A program made the translations under genes and the position numbers. Under the pieces are notes generated by a model. The model made no database searches and was not told the DNA's origin. It saw only the letters and a program-made list of their open reading frames with translations. From assembly GCA_029582165.1 (NCBI GenBank), contig CM055871.1, forward strand, positions 379,501-443,500: DNA of 64,000 nt, written 5' to 3'. Of this stretch, positions 48,077-59,375 are shown in pieces. Position 1 is the first letter of the stretch. Each line of letters begins with the position of its first letter. This DNA comes from Portulaca oleracea. Its lineage: Eukaryota; Streptophyta; Magnoliopsida; Caryophyllales; Portulacaceae.

Positions 48077-48461
48077 TTGAAAAGAGTTGTCCTCAACTCT
48101 TGGGGGTTCAAAATTACCGGGTACCCATGTAGACCCAAGAACGTGTATTCCAACAGCCGAAGTAGAGTGACACTCATCAACCCGTCCTTCTCAAAAATAT
48201 AGCGATTCCGGCGGAAAGGAGGGGCCAAGTCGTCATCACGAAGGAGCCGAACACGGCTAGCACCCATCAACTTGTTGAAAGCAACAAGGAATTCGTCACA
48301 TGAGAGCTCGGGGTCAAGGCCAATTGAAATAACCTTTTCCTCGTTCAATCCCGATGTGGAAGTAATGGAACTCGGGTGAGTAGTCATGGACGTGAACTCA
48401 TGCAGCTCAACTCGATGGCGAGGCTCGGGAGCGATTAAGCATGGCTCAACACTTGGAGACT
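48077..48461 (-). pseudogene. Polyprotein tail before the 3' LTR of element 2
   Basis: The minus frame 47986-48504 reads a stretch I do not recognise and then PQELRTTLFKEGEN, the sort of polyprotein end found just before the polypurine tract in chromoviruses. It shows that the central pol region was lost rather than displaced. Its last codons run into the LTR. Confidence 0.55.
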
Positions 48462-49882
48462 CTATGCGGAGCTCGGTAGGAGTTGTGGGCAAGGTGAGGG
48501 ACAAGGGAGGAAGGTTGGAAATTTTTGTGGAGCTAAACTTCGCTCAACCTCACTAAGGTCGCTTTTTCGCAAAAGTAAAGCCCGATGTAGCTTTCCTTTG
48601 CTCGAAGCACTCTCATCCCGTGTCTCACTCTTTTGGAGGTTTCTCTTCTCACTTCCCACCCCGGCTTGTGGTACATCGGCTTCAAAAGGGGGTAAAGGAA
48701 TGAGTTTGATTTTCTTTTCTCCCATTGAGAAGGTGTAGGTGTTCTTCCGGCCGTCTTGGATAGCATGCCGATCAATTGCCAAGGTCTACGAAGTAGTAAA
48801 TGACAAACATCCATGGGGACAACATCACAACGAACACTATCCTTATAAGACCAAGCGGAGAAAGAAACCCAGACTTGTTGGGTTACCTCGAAGTCGCCGC
48901 CATCTTTTAGCCCTTGCAAGCTATACGGTTGAGGATGAGCCGAGACCGACAATTGGAGTTTCTCAACCATGTAGGTAGAGGCTAAGTTGGTGCAACTCCC
49001 ACCGTCGATGATGACCTTAGCTACCTTCTCGCCGATGGTGAACTGAGTTCGGAAGATATTCTCCCGTTGAGAGTTATCCCGGGAATCCTTGGTCAAGATA
49101 AAGGATCGCCTAGGAGTCGAACTCTCCCCTTCTTGCGCGCGAACCTCAACACTAGTCTTTGGAGCCTCCAGTGTGGCTACCTCACTTGCTTTGGAACTCT
49201 CAACCATCTTCATGGGGCATTGGGCTTGGTAGTGACCATAAACCCGACACGTGAAGCATTTTCTACCCCTGAGCTTCCGATGATATTCCGCACTTTCCTT
49301 ATGAGCTCGAGAAGATGGCTTGGGTAGCTCGGAAGTTCGATTTCCTTTGGATGAAGTCTTACTCCAAGAGTGAGCACTACCCTTCCTAGAAGGCCATGAA
49401 ATAACCTTCTCCTCCATTATCCTACCTTGAGAACCACCATATCGATAATTATCAATATACATCGAATAGCCACTATGGTGCGTTCTAGAAGCCCGAGTTG
49501 AAATACCACAATCCCTTTTCGAGGACTCTAGTTGCGTAGAGGTCGTAGCATGAAGTATGCCATCCATTTGATGGTGCACTTCTCGACGAGGACGACGTTG
49601 AGGGGAGCCTCTAGCATCGTCACTCGACTCAAAGTTAGGAGGAGGACGGATAGGGCTTGGTGCACGCCTCTGACGTTCGATTTGAGGTTGTCCTTGATGT
49701 TGCACAGTCAGTTTGTTCACTTGTGCCGCAATCTCCCGAAGAGTCCGCTCGATATTGGCATTATAATTCTCAAGGGAAGTGAACCGTTCGTCCATAGTGG
49801 CGAGTCGGCCCTCAATACCTTGAGCTCGAGAACGTCTCCAGTGGCTTGGCTCCTCTCGATCGGAATTATCGTGACCATCCAT
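48462..49882 (-). pseudogene. Gag-protease ORF of element 2, capsid core missing
   Basis: ATG 49882 (MDGHDNSDREE) opens a 449-codon frame that runs without a stop to 48533. It has a coiled coil (FTSLENYNANIERTLREI), the APSPIRPPPNFES linker, then directly basic sequence and the knuckle CFTCRVYGHYQAQC. The ~170-residue gag core present in element 1 is absent. The protease follows with an intact VIIDGGSCTNLAS, but LLGRPWQ reads LLRRPWQ. Near 48775 the homologous frame shifts to 48462-48782 (RHAIQDGRKNTYTF). RT and integrase are absent. Confidence 0.85.
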
Positions 49883-50232
49883 ATCGAGGGAAGGGTAAGG
49901 ACGTGTTTGGAATATTTTGTGGAGTTTGGGGGTTTTCTTGTAGTTGATTTGTGTTTGGCTAAGGGTTCTTTGTGTTTTTTCACTTAGACATTTCATCGAA
50001 CACCTTGCGGGCACAAATTTTCCAACACTTCCTCAAAGCTCCAATATGCACCAAATTCAACAAACACAATACAATGCAATATACTGCAACACACTTGGAG
50101 GCACAGGGAATGGGGAACACCAATATTGCAACAAATCCACAACACCAAGAACACCAATAATCACCACCAAATAACAAGAACAATTCCGGGCACAAACAAT
50201 AAATATCCAACAAACTATGAGTTCTATGCCTA

Positions 50233-50244
50233 GCTCTGATACCA
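50233..50244 (-). other. Primer-binding site of gag-protease element 2
   Basis: On the minus strand, TGGTATCAGAGC follows the 5' LTR end by two bases. Initiator tRNA-Met type. Confidence 0.92.
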
Positions 50245-50246
50245 AA

Positions 50247-51327
50247 TGAAGAGGATCGTGACCTATAGTCTAAATAAGCATGTGGATGATGGAAATCCAC
50301 CCATAGAACTCATAAGAACGCTAAACTAATATTTAGGGGTTTTTGGATTAATGGAGAAAAAACATGAAATTAAAAGATCTGAACAATTCTAGAGAGAGAA
50401 ATCTCACCAAATTGAACTAAGATGTTCAATCTCTAGCACAAGGATCACCCACAAGCAAGAGTCTTGAATCACCCAAGAAATCTCACTGAGAGTGGAGGTA
50501 GAACACCCACTCACAAGGAAGAGAAATCACCAAGCAATTTCCACACAAAGGATTAGCTTCATTGATTAGGGTTTGAAAACCCACAATTACAACACTCTCC
50601 AATTGAGAGGATTTTTTGTTGAATCTAGCTCCTAATCATTCATCAACATAATCTATGTTGGAAATAAGCTAGGGGGTATATATAGGAAATGGGAAAACAA
50701 TAACAAAACTCAGCAGAAAAAACGAAACAGCACGCGCGTCGCAGAGGGGTGACTCGGGCGAGTCACAGATCGACTCGGGCACGACTGCTCACTGGTTTGA
50801 CAAATTCAACGCACCATCGTCAGAGCTCAGAACAATGACTCGGGTGAGTCACAAGATGACTCGGGCGAGTCAGTCTTCTGGGCAGCTTTTCCCTGCCCGA
50901 CTTCAAATGTGCATAACTTCTTCATCCGGACTTTATTTTAGGCCCGTAAGATATCGATGGAAAGCTCTCAATGTGTACTTTAAGCTCCCAAAATTTAAGA
51001 CCCATCGGAGTTATATTGAAGGAGTTATGATCAAAAGAGTGAAGGCACGCCATTTGAACGTCTTTGAATTCATTCACCGCCATGTGTTTATTCTTGTCGA
51101 TGGTTCTGAAGCCCCTTAGAAGGCTTAGGAATGGTCCTATTGAGACCCTAGATGACATCATATGGCCCAGGGTTTTTGTAGAATGAAACACCGCTCATAA
51201 TGGCCCTCAAAGGACCCGTATCAACCATGAAATGGATGTTGAAACCGGGTTAGTTTCAAGGAAAGGAGAGGGTGACTTGTAGCAAACCGGGAACCGTAGG
51301 TGAAACAAAAAGCGAACCGATCCCACA
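50247..51327 (-). repeat. 5' LTR of gag-protease element 2 (minus strand)
   Basis: Matches 46965-48057. It contains TATA (50677-50684), palindromes (50749-50766 and about 50835-50872) and the phrase (50912-50934). The five bases outside (CGGTT) do not match those beyond the 3' LTR (AACCT), so no target duplication is seen. Confidence 0.9.
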
Positions 51328-52150
51328 CGGTTCAAACCTCGCGACGATAATGGACGTTCCACTCTCGCTTAAAAACCTTGGTTATCAAAGTTGTCCCCTT
51401 GTCTTTTTATTCGTCCTTCGGCACGCATAATAGAGTATTCCCCAGCAGATAAATTGTTATCACGTACTCTTGTCGCACAACTCTCTCAAGGTGACAAATT
51501 GATTTGTCAATCAAACTCGCGAGATTGCACATTTCTCTACAAGGATGACAATACACAATGAGGAGTAAAAAAAACAAGGGTAAGGTTAGGATTACATTGG
51601 TTCTGATCTATGTAATCTTTTATTTCAAAGAACTAAATACAAGTATAACTTAAATCAATGTGATGTCATATGTAGGTAAACTTTCCTTATAAATCGTAAG
51701 CTCATAGAGTAGATCATAATAGTGGTAAGTCAGGTTAATCCCAACGGCTAGGTAGGAATGTGCATAAGGAGTATATTGGACAAATGCAATAACAAGTCAT
51801 AAACAATGAATTGTACATTCCCGAAATCAAACGGTGCACCAGATTTTGGCTAAGCACGTAATTGCTAAGCGTATCATAGAGGGAGAAATAAATAAACGGA
51901 AAATAGAAAAAAAAAGAATAACTAACATTATATAGGTTATACATACTATACAAGAGAAATAATGATTATGCAAGTAGTTGTTAATCCAGCTTGTTAATTA
52001 CTCAAAATAATTCCAATGCATCAATAGCTGAAAAAATTTAAAAAAATATGATTTCTTAAATAAAATAATCTAGTTGACATAACTACAAACCTTGTACTTA
52101 GTAATATTTTTCTAGTATTGATGATGAATTCAGACACACTCTCTCTTTAC
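51328..52150. other. AT-rich spacer, no gene recognised
   Basis: No domain-bearing frame and no transposon ends were found. Confidence 0.4.
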
Positions 52151-52151
52151 T

Positions 52152-52459
52152 ATTACTATTATTATTATTATTATTATTATTACTCCCTCCGTCCCAAAAT
52201 ATTTGTCCCCTTTGATTTAGCGTGCATTTTAAGGAAAATCAACAAATTAATCTCAATTAGCAATAAAATATTAATAATACCCTTAGTTTTAAATTCAAAA
52301 CTACTATTTATACTTTCCCTCTCATATTTAAATACTTTTAAAATTCAAATTAAGGATATTTTAGTAATTTGAAGACAATAAAAGTTTCCATTTTAGGAAA
52401 GTGGACATAATTTTAGGACATCCAAAAATGGAATAGTGGACAAATAATTTGGGACGGAG

Positions 52460-52504
<45 letters not shown>
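52152..52504. repeat. (ATT)n microsatellite split by a MITE
   Basis: TTA/ATT repeats at 52152-52182 continue at 52461-52504. The Stowaway insertion sits inside what was one microsatellite. Confidence 0.9.
52183..52460. mobile_element. Stowaway-type MITE, 278 bases
   Basis: The ends CTCCCTCCGTCCCAAAATAT and the complement of the right end (CCTCCGTCCCAAATTATTTG) are the classic plant Stowaway (Tc1/mariner) terminal repeats, flanked by TA on both sides. Non-autonomous; it would be moved by a mariner-like transposase in trans. Confidence 0.95.
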
Positions 52505-52505
<1 letters not shown>

Positions 52506-53277
52506 GATGATGAAAATCCTTACAAGTAATAAGACAGCCAAAGATAATCAAACAAAGAGACAAAGTTAAATAAGATATAACCTTGATCTTATTTTTCATC
52601 TCATTTCTCCATAAATATTTTTATAACTTGGTTCACTTTCCTTTCCATATCCATATTTTTCATGAACTCCAATCACCTCCTAATCCCTGTTCTTTGGATT
52701 GGATAAAATAAAGTTTAGATGGATTGGATTGGATTGGATTGGATACTTTTTTGGGGAATTGTATTTTTAGAGAGGAAAAATGTATGGGGAATTGTGTAAA
52801 AGTTGGGTTGAATTGAATTGAATTGGATTGGAAAAAGTTACCAAACTAATTGATATTCATAAATATACTCAAATATTTCAACTTTGAAAAACAGAGGCAT
52901 GATTGGGATATTTTGTAGTATATATATACTTACGAGTTAGAGAATAGTGGGAGATTAGGAGAGATATCTAGAGAATCGGGACTGGGTATTGGGTAAAGAT
53001 AAAATATTTAGATATTTAGTCCTACCAATGAAAGACACCCTTGAAAACAAAAGGCAAGTCATGTGGAGGGAGAGTATGCCACGAGTGAAACACAAAATCC
53101 CACATGGCATCCAATGGGAGGCCGACTGAGATCGCGTCCAACTCCAGCCTCTTATCAACAAAACCTCTGAAAATCCCATTTCTTCCCACTTTCTCTCTCT
53201 AGAATTTTACTAGTAAAGGTAGTAATACCATCGGCATCCAACTCCACGTTTCTCTCTCTCTTTTTTCTGGGGTTGCC
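52505..53277 (+). promoter_or_regulatory. Upstream region of chlorophyllide a oxygenase gene
   Basis: It contains a GGATT-based minisatellite (about 52690-52745 and 52808-52830), a TATATATA run at 52919-52927, a CCAATGG box at 53109-53115 and a CT-rich leader (53180-53277) just before the start codon. Which TATA is used cannot be told from sequence. No G-box was identified with confidence. Confidence 0.45.
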
Positions 53278-56200
53278 ATGACTGCTGTTGCTACTGCTTC
53301 TGCTCTCTCTCTTCCTATCTCTCTTAGCCGCCCCTCTAAAATACTCCCCAGAAAGGTTTGTCGCTCTCCTCCTTTATTCTCCCCTGTTTACAAATTTTCA
53401 AGTTGAAAATATGCTTTTGGTTTTTTGCCAGGTAGTTGATCATGTTTGCTTGCTTAGTGATTATTTCTGGGTATATGCTTGATCGTTTGAAAGGGTTCAT
53501 TTGGGTCTCTTGGATGCATTCTGTGTGTCAATTCTATCTCTTGGCATCCATTGAAACATGATTCCTTGAAATGATGTTCCAAGGATGATGGGTGCTTAGT
53601 TGTATGGAGTTTGTTTTTGTTACCCCTTTCTCTCCAGGGGAAACTGGCTAACCCTTGGAGAAATTTGATTGAAAAGTTCAGTTTTATAGTAATAGTTTTT
53701 GGCTGAGCAAGGACAATGTGGGTTCTGTTCGAGGGTTAGCTTGACTATGGTGTGAGTAACTTATTTGGATTAATTTGCCATTTTTTAACCCTGATTTTGT
53801 TAAATGGCAATGGAGGGTTCTATTTCTAGTTGAATTCTAACATGTGAGAAACTATATGGTGGTCACATTGATTTGTTTGTTGTGGAGTTGGGGATTTACC
53901 AGGATTGAGCATCGGTGTGGACTTCAGCTCTAAACCTGTATTACTTGGATTTGTGTAGTACAGTTCCAAGCATCCGAGCTTCTTAAGGAATTATATGCCT
54001 TTTGTTAGGAAAAAAACCCAAATCAAATACCTCTAAACCTCGTGACAAAACAGGAATAGGGTGTCTAATGTAGCAATCTTACCCTTTGAATTAAACAATT
54101 CAGAGTTCCGGTTGACCAAAAATCTTTTGTTGATTGTTATCATTCAGCCCTATTTTGCGAGAAAGGTGGCTGCATCACATAAAGCCCACATTGCAAGCTT
54201 TTTGGATATGCTAATTAGATGGAATATTTTCAGGTCAGAGGCAACATCGGAGTTTTTGCTATCTTTGGAGAAGATGGAGGATCTGTGAGTAAGAAGAGTG
54301 GCTGGAGCACACTCTTTGATGTGGAGGACCCTAGGCCGAAAGCTCCAAGATATAAAGGGAAAATTTTGGATGTGAATCAGGCATTAGAAGTGGCAAGATT
54401 TGATATCCAATACTTGGATTGGCGAGCACGGCAGGATGTTCTCACAATAATGCTCCTTCATGAAAAGGTCCTTTTCAAAAAATTATGTTTGTTGTGCTTG
54501 CTATTTCTTTGCTCAAATATGTGTTCAATACTTAGCATGAAGATGCCTCTGGAGAGAATTTGCTTCATGCAATAATGCATTTGTGCTGGACCAAAAAGAA
54601 AAAAGAAAAAAGGGAGGAATTTTGATGAAGGCTCAATACCTAGTATGAAGAAACTAATCTGTTAGCAGAGATTAATTAGTGACGCGGAGGAGAATATGTG
54701 ATTTACAAATGTTTCGTTCAAATGTATCACACACAACTTGAACCAACTAGTTTTTTAGGTCTTAGACTCCATGTGATTCTCAAGTAATAACTATGGCTAA
54801 TGATGTCAACTTTCCAAAACAAATGTAGGTTGTGGAGGTTCTAAACCCTCTTGCTCGTGACTATAAATCCATTGGCACAATGAAAAAGGAGCTGGCTGAG
54901 CTGCAAGATGAGCTTGCACAAGCTCATAAACAGGTAAGACAGGCACAGAATCTGTGGATACTTCGTGCTATTGACACATAGCTCTATTTCGGTAGTCCTG
55001 ATCTTAGAAGCTCATGTTATGTGAATAACAACAGGTACATATATCTGAAGCAAGGGTTTCAGCCGCTTTAGATAAACTAGCTTACATGGAAGAACTGGTT
55101 AATGATAGGTTGTTACAAGCAAGAAGCACGACCGAGATAGATCAAGCTCCAGCTTCTCCAAGCACCTCCGCACAATCTTTGGAGACTGCCAAGAGAAAAT
55201 TGCCTCGTAGAAACATAGATGTATCAGGTCCGGTAAAGTCTTATCACCCCAGCTTGAAAAATTTCTGGTACCCTGTTGCATTTTCAGCAGATCTCAAGGA
55301 TGATACCATGGTAACTAATACAGCTATCTTATTCTTTTGTTTCATATTTTCTCTTGGTTTTTCCATGTTTGAGCTAGTTTTGGTGACTGGTTTGCTACCC
55401 TTTTCAGATACCTATAGAATGCTTCGAAGAACCGTGGGTCATTTTCCGTGGCAAGGATGGAAAGCCTGGGTGTGTAAGGAACACCTGTGCGCATCGAGCA
55501 TGCCCTCTTGATCTTGGAACTGTGAAGGAGGGTCGCATCCAATGCCCCTATCATGGTATACCTAACTACCACACATTTTACATTTTTAAAAAAAAGAAAA
55601 TCAATTGCAAGATGAATAAATAGGACAGCCAGCTTTAAGTATTGGTTAAAGTATGGACTCCATCATAGGGTGTAAGAAAGTGAATTCATATGTTGTTTGA
55701 TCCATGAGAGCAACTATCAGAAAGGCTGTGTCTGAGAGCCAATTGAAATATAATTTAGATGGATACGATGGACTACCTTGAATTCTATGAAGTTCTATGT
55801 CATGTTAAAGTGCAAGTCTGTAATTGGCTGCTATAACGGATATTTTTCAGGATGGGAGTACTCAACAGATGGAAAATGCGAGAAAATGCCATCAACAAAG
55901 TTGCTAGACGTAAGGATAAAATCTCTACCGTGCTTTGAGCAGGAAGGAATGATCTGGGTTTGGCCTGGAAGTGAGCCTCCAGCTGCCAAACTTCCTTCTT
56001 TGCAACCTCCTCAAGGATTTGTGATACATGCAGAGGTATGAATATGATGCTTATGCTCCTAAGTTTTCAACAACGTTAAACTGGTCGTTACTTTGAGAGA
56101 CTGCTGACCTTCGGCCTTCATCCTGGAACAATGGCAGATAGTGATGGAGCTTCCTGTTGAGCATGGACTACTCCTGGACAATCTTTTGGACCTTGCGCAT

Positions 56201-57141
56201 GCCCCCTTCACTCATACTTCCACATTTGCTAAAGGATGGAGCGTTCCCAGGTTGGTATATATATCCTCATCCTAAACTGAAGTTTGTGCTGAATCTTTTA
56301 GACTAATCATCCTTGAACCTGGTGTTGTACCTTTGTGTTCAGTTTGGTGAAATTCTTGACACCAGCATCTGGACTTCAGGGGTACTGGGATCCATACCCG
56401 ATAGATATGGAGTTCAGACCACCTTGTATGGTGCTTTCAACTATTGGGATATCAAAGCCCGGGAAACTGGAGGGGCAGAGTACCAAGCAGTGTGCCACCC
56501 ATCTTCATCAGCTTCATGTTTGTTTGCCATCCTCAAGAAAAAAGACGAGGCTGCTCTATAGAATGTCCTTGGATTTCGCCCCCATACTGAAGCACATTCC
56601 GTTCATGCAATATTTGTGGAGGCACTTTGCAGAAAAGGTACAACCATCTTCATTTTTTTTTTTTTTCCATTAGTTATCAGATTAGTCGCATAGTTACCGG
56701 GAACACTATACATGCCCGCAACCTGCATTCCGGGAACAAGTGTTCCAAAGTCAAAATTAGACTAATTTTGTGTAAAAATTAGCGACCCACGTTCCAGAAC
56801 TAACGGCCCGGGAAGCGTTCCGGGTAACTATGGTCAGTGGTGGACTCGTGGTATCAGAACTTAGGATTACCTCAAGTAGAGGTGCCCAATACAGCTGTAT
56901 GACTTATTTATTGAAATGGCATTGAATTAGGTCATAAGATTGATGCATCATGAATTGATGTGATTGATTGGTATAGGTGTTGAATGAAGATCTAAGACTG
57001 GTTCTGGGACAACAAGAGAGGATGATCAATGGAGCGAACGTGTGGAACTGGCCAGTAGCCTATGACAAGCTTGGGGTCAGATATAGGCTATGGAGGGATG
57101 CTTTGGAACGAGGGGAGAAACGGCTTCCTTATGCCAAATAA
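53278..57141 (+). CDS. CAO: Chlorophyllide a oxygenase, nine exons
   Basis: CAO converts chlorophyllide a to chlorophyllide b in the chloroplast by two oxygenations of the C7 methyl group, making chlorophyll b for light-harvesting complexes. Exons: 53278-53355, 54234-54467, 54829-54933, 55035-55310, 55408-55555, 55851-56035, 56138-56250, 56343-56637, 56977-57141; all introns are GT-AG and the joined length is 532 residues, close to the ~536 of Arabidopsis. Residues 1-26 look like part of a transit peptide (Ser/Ala/Leu-rich). The A domain carries [10 protein letters not shown] (93-102), the counterpart of the known chlorophyll b-responsive degron. The Rieske cluster ligands are C258, H260, C277 and H280; the mononuclear iron site has D360, H363 and H368. 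No stop or frameshift is seen, so the gene appears intact. Flanking DNA holds transposons but no inserted element was recognised in the introns. Confidence 0.98.
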
Positions 57142-57926
57142 ACTAAGAGATTTGACATAACTATGGTTTTGACTTCATTTCTTATACTTCACAGCAACCA
57201 AACCCAGCAAGCATTCAACTCCCGCCAGATGCTTTCTCCTGAGAAGCATTATATTGACAGTTTGGTGCAATCCAGCCACATCCATTTCTGGAATATCAAA
57301 AGATAGAATTGGAAAAGTTCAGAAAATTAAATGATTATTGATGAAGAGTCAAAACTATAACAGCCCCCTGGTTAACAGAGGCTGTATCCTTTGCTGTCTC
57401 TTAGTGTACAGTGCTAAATTCAATTTTTTCTACTGCCAACTTCTTGCTTTTTTTTTTTTTTTTTAAAGGGAATTGGGGGGTTTGCTGCTTATAGGTGGAA
57501 ACCATTGGAATATGTCTTGTGAAATTTCCAATCGACAACATTTATAGGATAGATGATTGTAAATTGAATTGTTATTTTTGTGATGATGGAAAGCTGTGAA
57601 AATGTAATTCTGCCTTCCAATCCAGTAAAACTGGAATACATTCTGCTGAAAATATTGTGTATTTGCTGGTATTCGATCTCTTGTTGGGACTTGGGAGGAG
57701 TTTTTGCTGCCATAGCAGTACCAACTTGAGAAGTTCTGGAGAGTCCTCGTATTTTATTAGAATGTTCTTGTAATGCTTTGCAAGTTTCATAAGGACTGAG
57801 GAAGCCAAATTCACTAATCTGATTGCAAAATTTATATAGATTTTGTCCCGGACCACCTTCGTGAAAAGCCCTAATCTCTGCAACAATGGTTATGTTCTTT
57901 GTTGGATATGTAGAAGTTTGACTAAG
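57142..57926. other. Region 3' of CAO, with one unassigned minus-strand ORF
   Basis: The 3' untranslated region of CAO must lie at the start. A minus-strand frame at 57489-57974 (161 codons) has a protein-like composition (for example FCNQISEFGFLSPYETCKAL and AAKTPPKSQQEIEYQQIH), but I do not recognise a family, and its first codons lie in the neighbouring MITE. It could be a pseudogene or an exon. Confidence 0.4.
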
Positions 57927-58250
57927 GTTGTGTTCGACATTTGTATTTGGGTTAGCGTTTAGCGTTTTGACCAAGTCAAAACTCTAATTGCGTAAATATT
58001 AGTGTTCGGTAAGCTAGCGTTTTAAGAAGCGTTGTGTGAAACGCTAATACAGTTAACGTTTAGCATTTGGGGTATAACGTTTCATATTTTTCGGTCAAAA
58101 ATACCCTTTGAAAATTTTATCTTTCAAAATTATTCATATCCTTTAATATCAATTCACATTAATCTATTAATTCAACCGTTAAATTTACCGAACACAATTT
58201 TCATTTGAACACTGCCACTGCCTAAAACACTAATTTTGCCGAACAGGGCC
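57927..58250. mobile_element. hAT-like MITE, ~324 bases
   Basis: The left end GGTTGTGTTCGACA and the complement of the right end (GGCCCTGTTCGGCA) form imperfect inverted repeats, flanked by CTAAG-like sequence (57922-57926 and 58250-58254). TGTTCGGCA ends are common in plant hAT-related MITEs, although a 5-base flank is shorter than the usual 8. Confidence 0.65.
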
Positions 58251-59039
58251 TAAGATTGGGTCAATTTAGCTGAGTGATGTAGGTTTAGATAAGTTTAGCT
58301 AGTTTATGTATGAGTGAATAAAAAATTGTTGTGTTAGTTTCAAAGAATAGGCGTTGGCAAGATAGATGAAGCTCGAATCCATCATCTCGCTCAAATTTTT
58401 GTCTCCTGTATTCATCGTCCATCCTATTTCTTCATTAGAATCTCATCGAATTCATCACCACTTTCAAAGTGTTTCCCTTTTTCCTCCTCTTTCACATATT
58501 AAACCCAGAAATACACCACTCTTACAATTCAATTATGGAAATAGTCGATTTTTTTTTTTGAGGTATTAGCCGCTACGTAGCTTTTTTGCATATAAAAAAA
58601 AAAGTTCCATCAACTTCTTCATGGCAGCCAATGCCATCAACATTGTTCGCCTCTTTAACCGCCATCTTTCTCCATATCCATCTGTGTTTAGATTTGAGGG
58701 CTTTTGTCGGGAATTACTTGATGATTGCAGAGGAATAGATTAAAGAGGAGAGCTATTGTTGGTGAAATGAAGAGGGAGAAACTCATTTGCAAACAAAAAA
58801 AGGCAACTGCAAGTAATTAACATGTATGACAAATTCTAGGTGTTTACATATGTGTGCTTTATATCAAGGGCCCAAATTACAATACTATAAAAGTTTTAAA
58901 AACTTATCAATTAACGTAGCAGTTTCAATAACATGATGAAATATCAAACTAAAGAAACAAATACACAAAAGAGTAAAAAAGTTGCCGTTTATTCGAACCG
59001 TATACACAAGGAGAAACTGATAAACCCTAAACCGCAGAT
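58251..59039. other. Intergenic, no feature recognised
   Basis: Contains the 3' side of the zinc-ribbon gene. The 67-codon frame at 58366-58569 has no motif. Confidence 0.4.
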
Positions 59040-59375
59040 TCAAAGAGTGACACCACAGTAAGGACAAAACCTGTAGTCAGCAGCATCGACAGGTTGGCGG
59101 CATGAGTGGCAGCGAAGAACATCGGGAAGCACCGACGACGACGGAGGAGGAGGAGGAGGGAGATTGAAGGAGTGAGGATAGAAGATGTTGCATTTAGGGC
59201 AATGGAGAAGAGGTTCCTTGGCAGGCCAGCGCCATACGGGTACGAAGAAGAGCTTAAGAACCTTGTCGTACTCGACCAGGTTGAGACTGGAACCGCAATT
59301 GATGCAGCTTCCAATTCCCCTCTTCAGGACCTCCCTTGCTTGCTGTTCTAGCCCTCCCACGAAGAAGAACAACAT
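59040..59375 (-). CDS. Small zinc-ribbon protein, 111 residues
   Basis: A complete single-exon frame with four CxxC pairs: C24/C27, C59/C62, C89/C92 and C104/C107. They can form two zinc-binding ribbons. The N terminus MLFFFVGGLEQ and the segment KVLKLFFVPVWRWP are strongly conserved in a plant protein family of unknown function that I recognise by pattern but cannot name. A Pro-rich linker (73-78) joins the two halves. No catalytic motif is visible; a structural or protein-binding role is likely. The upstream frame to 59602 has no supporting signal. The gene is convergent with CAO across a MITE-bearing spacer. Confidence 0.85.
   Translation of the reverse strand: MLFFFVGGLEQQAREVLKRGIGSCINCGSSLNLVEYDKVLKLFFVPVWRWPAKEPLLHCPKCNIFYPHSFNLPPPPPPSSSVLPDVLRCHSCRQPVDAADYRFCPYCGVTL

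Noticed and set aside
46965..51327. Target-site duplication for gag-protease element 2
   Set aside because: Five-base flanks AACCT and CGGTT do not match in direct orientation.
52118..52599. Poly-Tyr and poly-Asn open frames on both strands
   Set aside because: Translations of the ATT microsatellite around the Stowaway element.
53288..53482. 64-codon frame overlapping CAO exon 1
   Set aside because: It is in another frame than the conserved CAO start and reads through intron 1.
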